Below are positions 63,154 to 64,000 of a stretch of 64,000 nt of DNA, in pieces. The first letter of the stretch is position 1; every line of letters begins with the position of its first letter. Position numbers and translations under genes: made by a program. The notes beneath the pieces are model-generated. The model ran no database searches. It saw only the letters and a list, made by a program, of their open reading frames with translations, and was not told the origin of the DNA. The stretch is from Ceratothoa steindachneri. Taxonomy: Eukaryota > Arthropoda > Malacostraca > Isopoda > Cymothoidae. The DNA is taken from contig OZ018317.1 of NCBI GenBank assembly GCA_963969495.1, forward strand, positions 28,724,503-28,788,502. The letters are read 5' to 3'.

Positions 63154-64000
63154 TTGTTGTTTTTATGTATATGTGGATCAGTTACATTTGGATGTAAAGT
63201 GGATGACCAGGACAAACGCTGGGTACCTAAAATATGTTGTGTCTGGTGTACAAGTTCCATTTCCGCTTGGGTGAAAGGAAAGAGCCTGACCTCAAGTTTG
63301 GCGTACCAATGGTATGGAGAGAGCCAAAGTACCATTCAACGGATTGCTACTTCTGCTTAACAGATATTAAAGGTGGGTATTCAATATGTTTTCGTTCCTG
63401 GTCTTGAATATATTTTCAAGATATGTATCAATTAAAAAGATCAAAATACATATGATGTTGTACTTCCACTATTTCTGCAAGTGACCACAGCGAGTAATAT
63501 CCATTTTTAGTCTGATTTTATTTTATTTCACTTCAGGTTTGCAATAGAAAAGGCAAAAAATCTATCATGTATCCAGATCTTCAGTTTGCTATTCGCCCAG
63601 TTCGACATTCAAGTAGTATTCCTGTACCACAGTCGCCCTCTGAACTACCAAGCGATGACACGAGCAACTCAGACGATTCAGAATCTCAAGATACACCATA
63701 TGTGGCACAGCTTGGATCTGACAAGAAACCACACCTTATCACCCAACTAAAACTCAATGATCTATTTCGTGATCTAACGCTTACTAAGCAACAGAGTGAA
63801 CTCCTGGCCTCACGTCTGCAACAATGGAACCTGTTGGATGAACATGCTCGAATTACAGTATCTAGGAAGCGTTCTGCAGATCTACAGCATTTCTTCCTTT
63901 TTGAAAACAACCTTACATATTGTAATGATATCAGAGGCCTATTCAATGCCGTTAAACTGACCTGGGAACACCCCGCCTTCAGTTCCAGTTGCTCACTTAG
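63154..64000 (+). CDS. Conserved zinc-finger-like arthropod protein family, partial
   Basis: The first part (63154-63376) reads CICGSVTFGCKVDDQDKRW, then CCVWC and, after a one-base shift near 63283, PDLKFGVPMVWREPKYHSTD followed by CYFC. A possible intron (63377-63547, GT...AG) would join in frame to KGKKSIMYPDLQFAIRPVRH. From 63548 the frame is open to the window edge (about 151 codons) with an acidic Ser-rich stretch (SDDTSNSDDSESQD), then QLKLNDLFRDLTLTKQQSEL and LQHFFLFENNLTYCNDIRGL. I recall similar GDQDKxW / PMVWREPxxHxxDCYFC proteins as a large unnamed family in arthropods and cnidarians; function unknown, perhaps linked to mobile DNA. The 93-bp-scale gap after SVTF suggests a shortened N-terminus. 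The frameshift may mean a pseudogene. The minus frame 63686-63946 is a shadow. Confidence 0.5.

Overview
This 64 kb window is eukaryotic, AT-rich and almost wholly made of repeats. It has no operons, no bacterial features, and no intact host gene that I can recognise. Very long (TA)n, (CT)n and (GA)n tracts, a short TTAGG-type run (the arthropod telomere unit), several minisatellites and decayed Tc1/mariner, hAT, CR1-like, Jockey-like and other LINE copies suggest a crustacean-like arthropod, perhaps a decapod. The host assignment is inference from repeat style.

Layout. 1-6.6 kb: a complete but dead Tc1/mariner element with terminal inverted repeats (TIRs) and TA duplications, then a 2.9 kb array of a 38-bp satellite. 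6.6-16 kb: an internally deleted mariner, a small hairpin, a decayed transposase, a dispersed dimeric repeat in two copies, a TIR element with a 72-bp minisatellite inside, and a 770-bp foldback bounded by (TA)n. 16-24 kb: 40-bp and 71-bp minisatellites, microsatellites, a 500-bp polypurine tract and one unrecognised 231-codon frame. 24-29.5 kb: LINE fragments, including a CR1-like LINE inserted in a LINE of the opposite strand with an exact 7-bp target duplication. 29.5-38 kb: (TA)n-bounded hairpins, a tRNA-derived SINE, and a LINE ORF1 remnant flanked by inverted arms that each carry a hammerhead-ribozyme-like motif. 38-54 kb: a diverged inverted duplication of more than 1 kb encloses a transposase remnant, a hAT remnant, and a three-level nest (Jockey-like LINE containing a hAT containing a mariner). 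54-61.2 kb: a second hAT (TIRs and near-perfect 8-bp duplication) split by a second copy of the CR1-like LINE. 61-64 kb: degenerate repeats, a G-quadruplex-type run, and at the right edge part of a conserved arthropod-type reading frame that runs out of the window.

The most interesting signal is the set of four hammerhead-like motifs (two at 14.8-15.5 kb, two at 34.9 and 37.5 kb). They share one architecture, have different but base-paired helices, and show a compensatory change in stem I between two copies. Hammerhead motifs are known from Penelope-like retroelements, so these are best read as Penelope-type termini. I see no Penelope reverse transcriptase here. All transposases and reverse transcriptases seen are broken; the nesting order gives a relative history of insertions.
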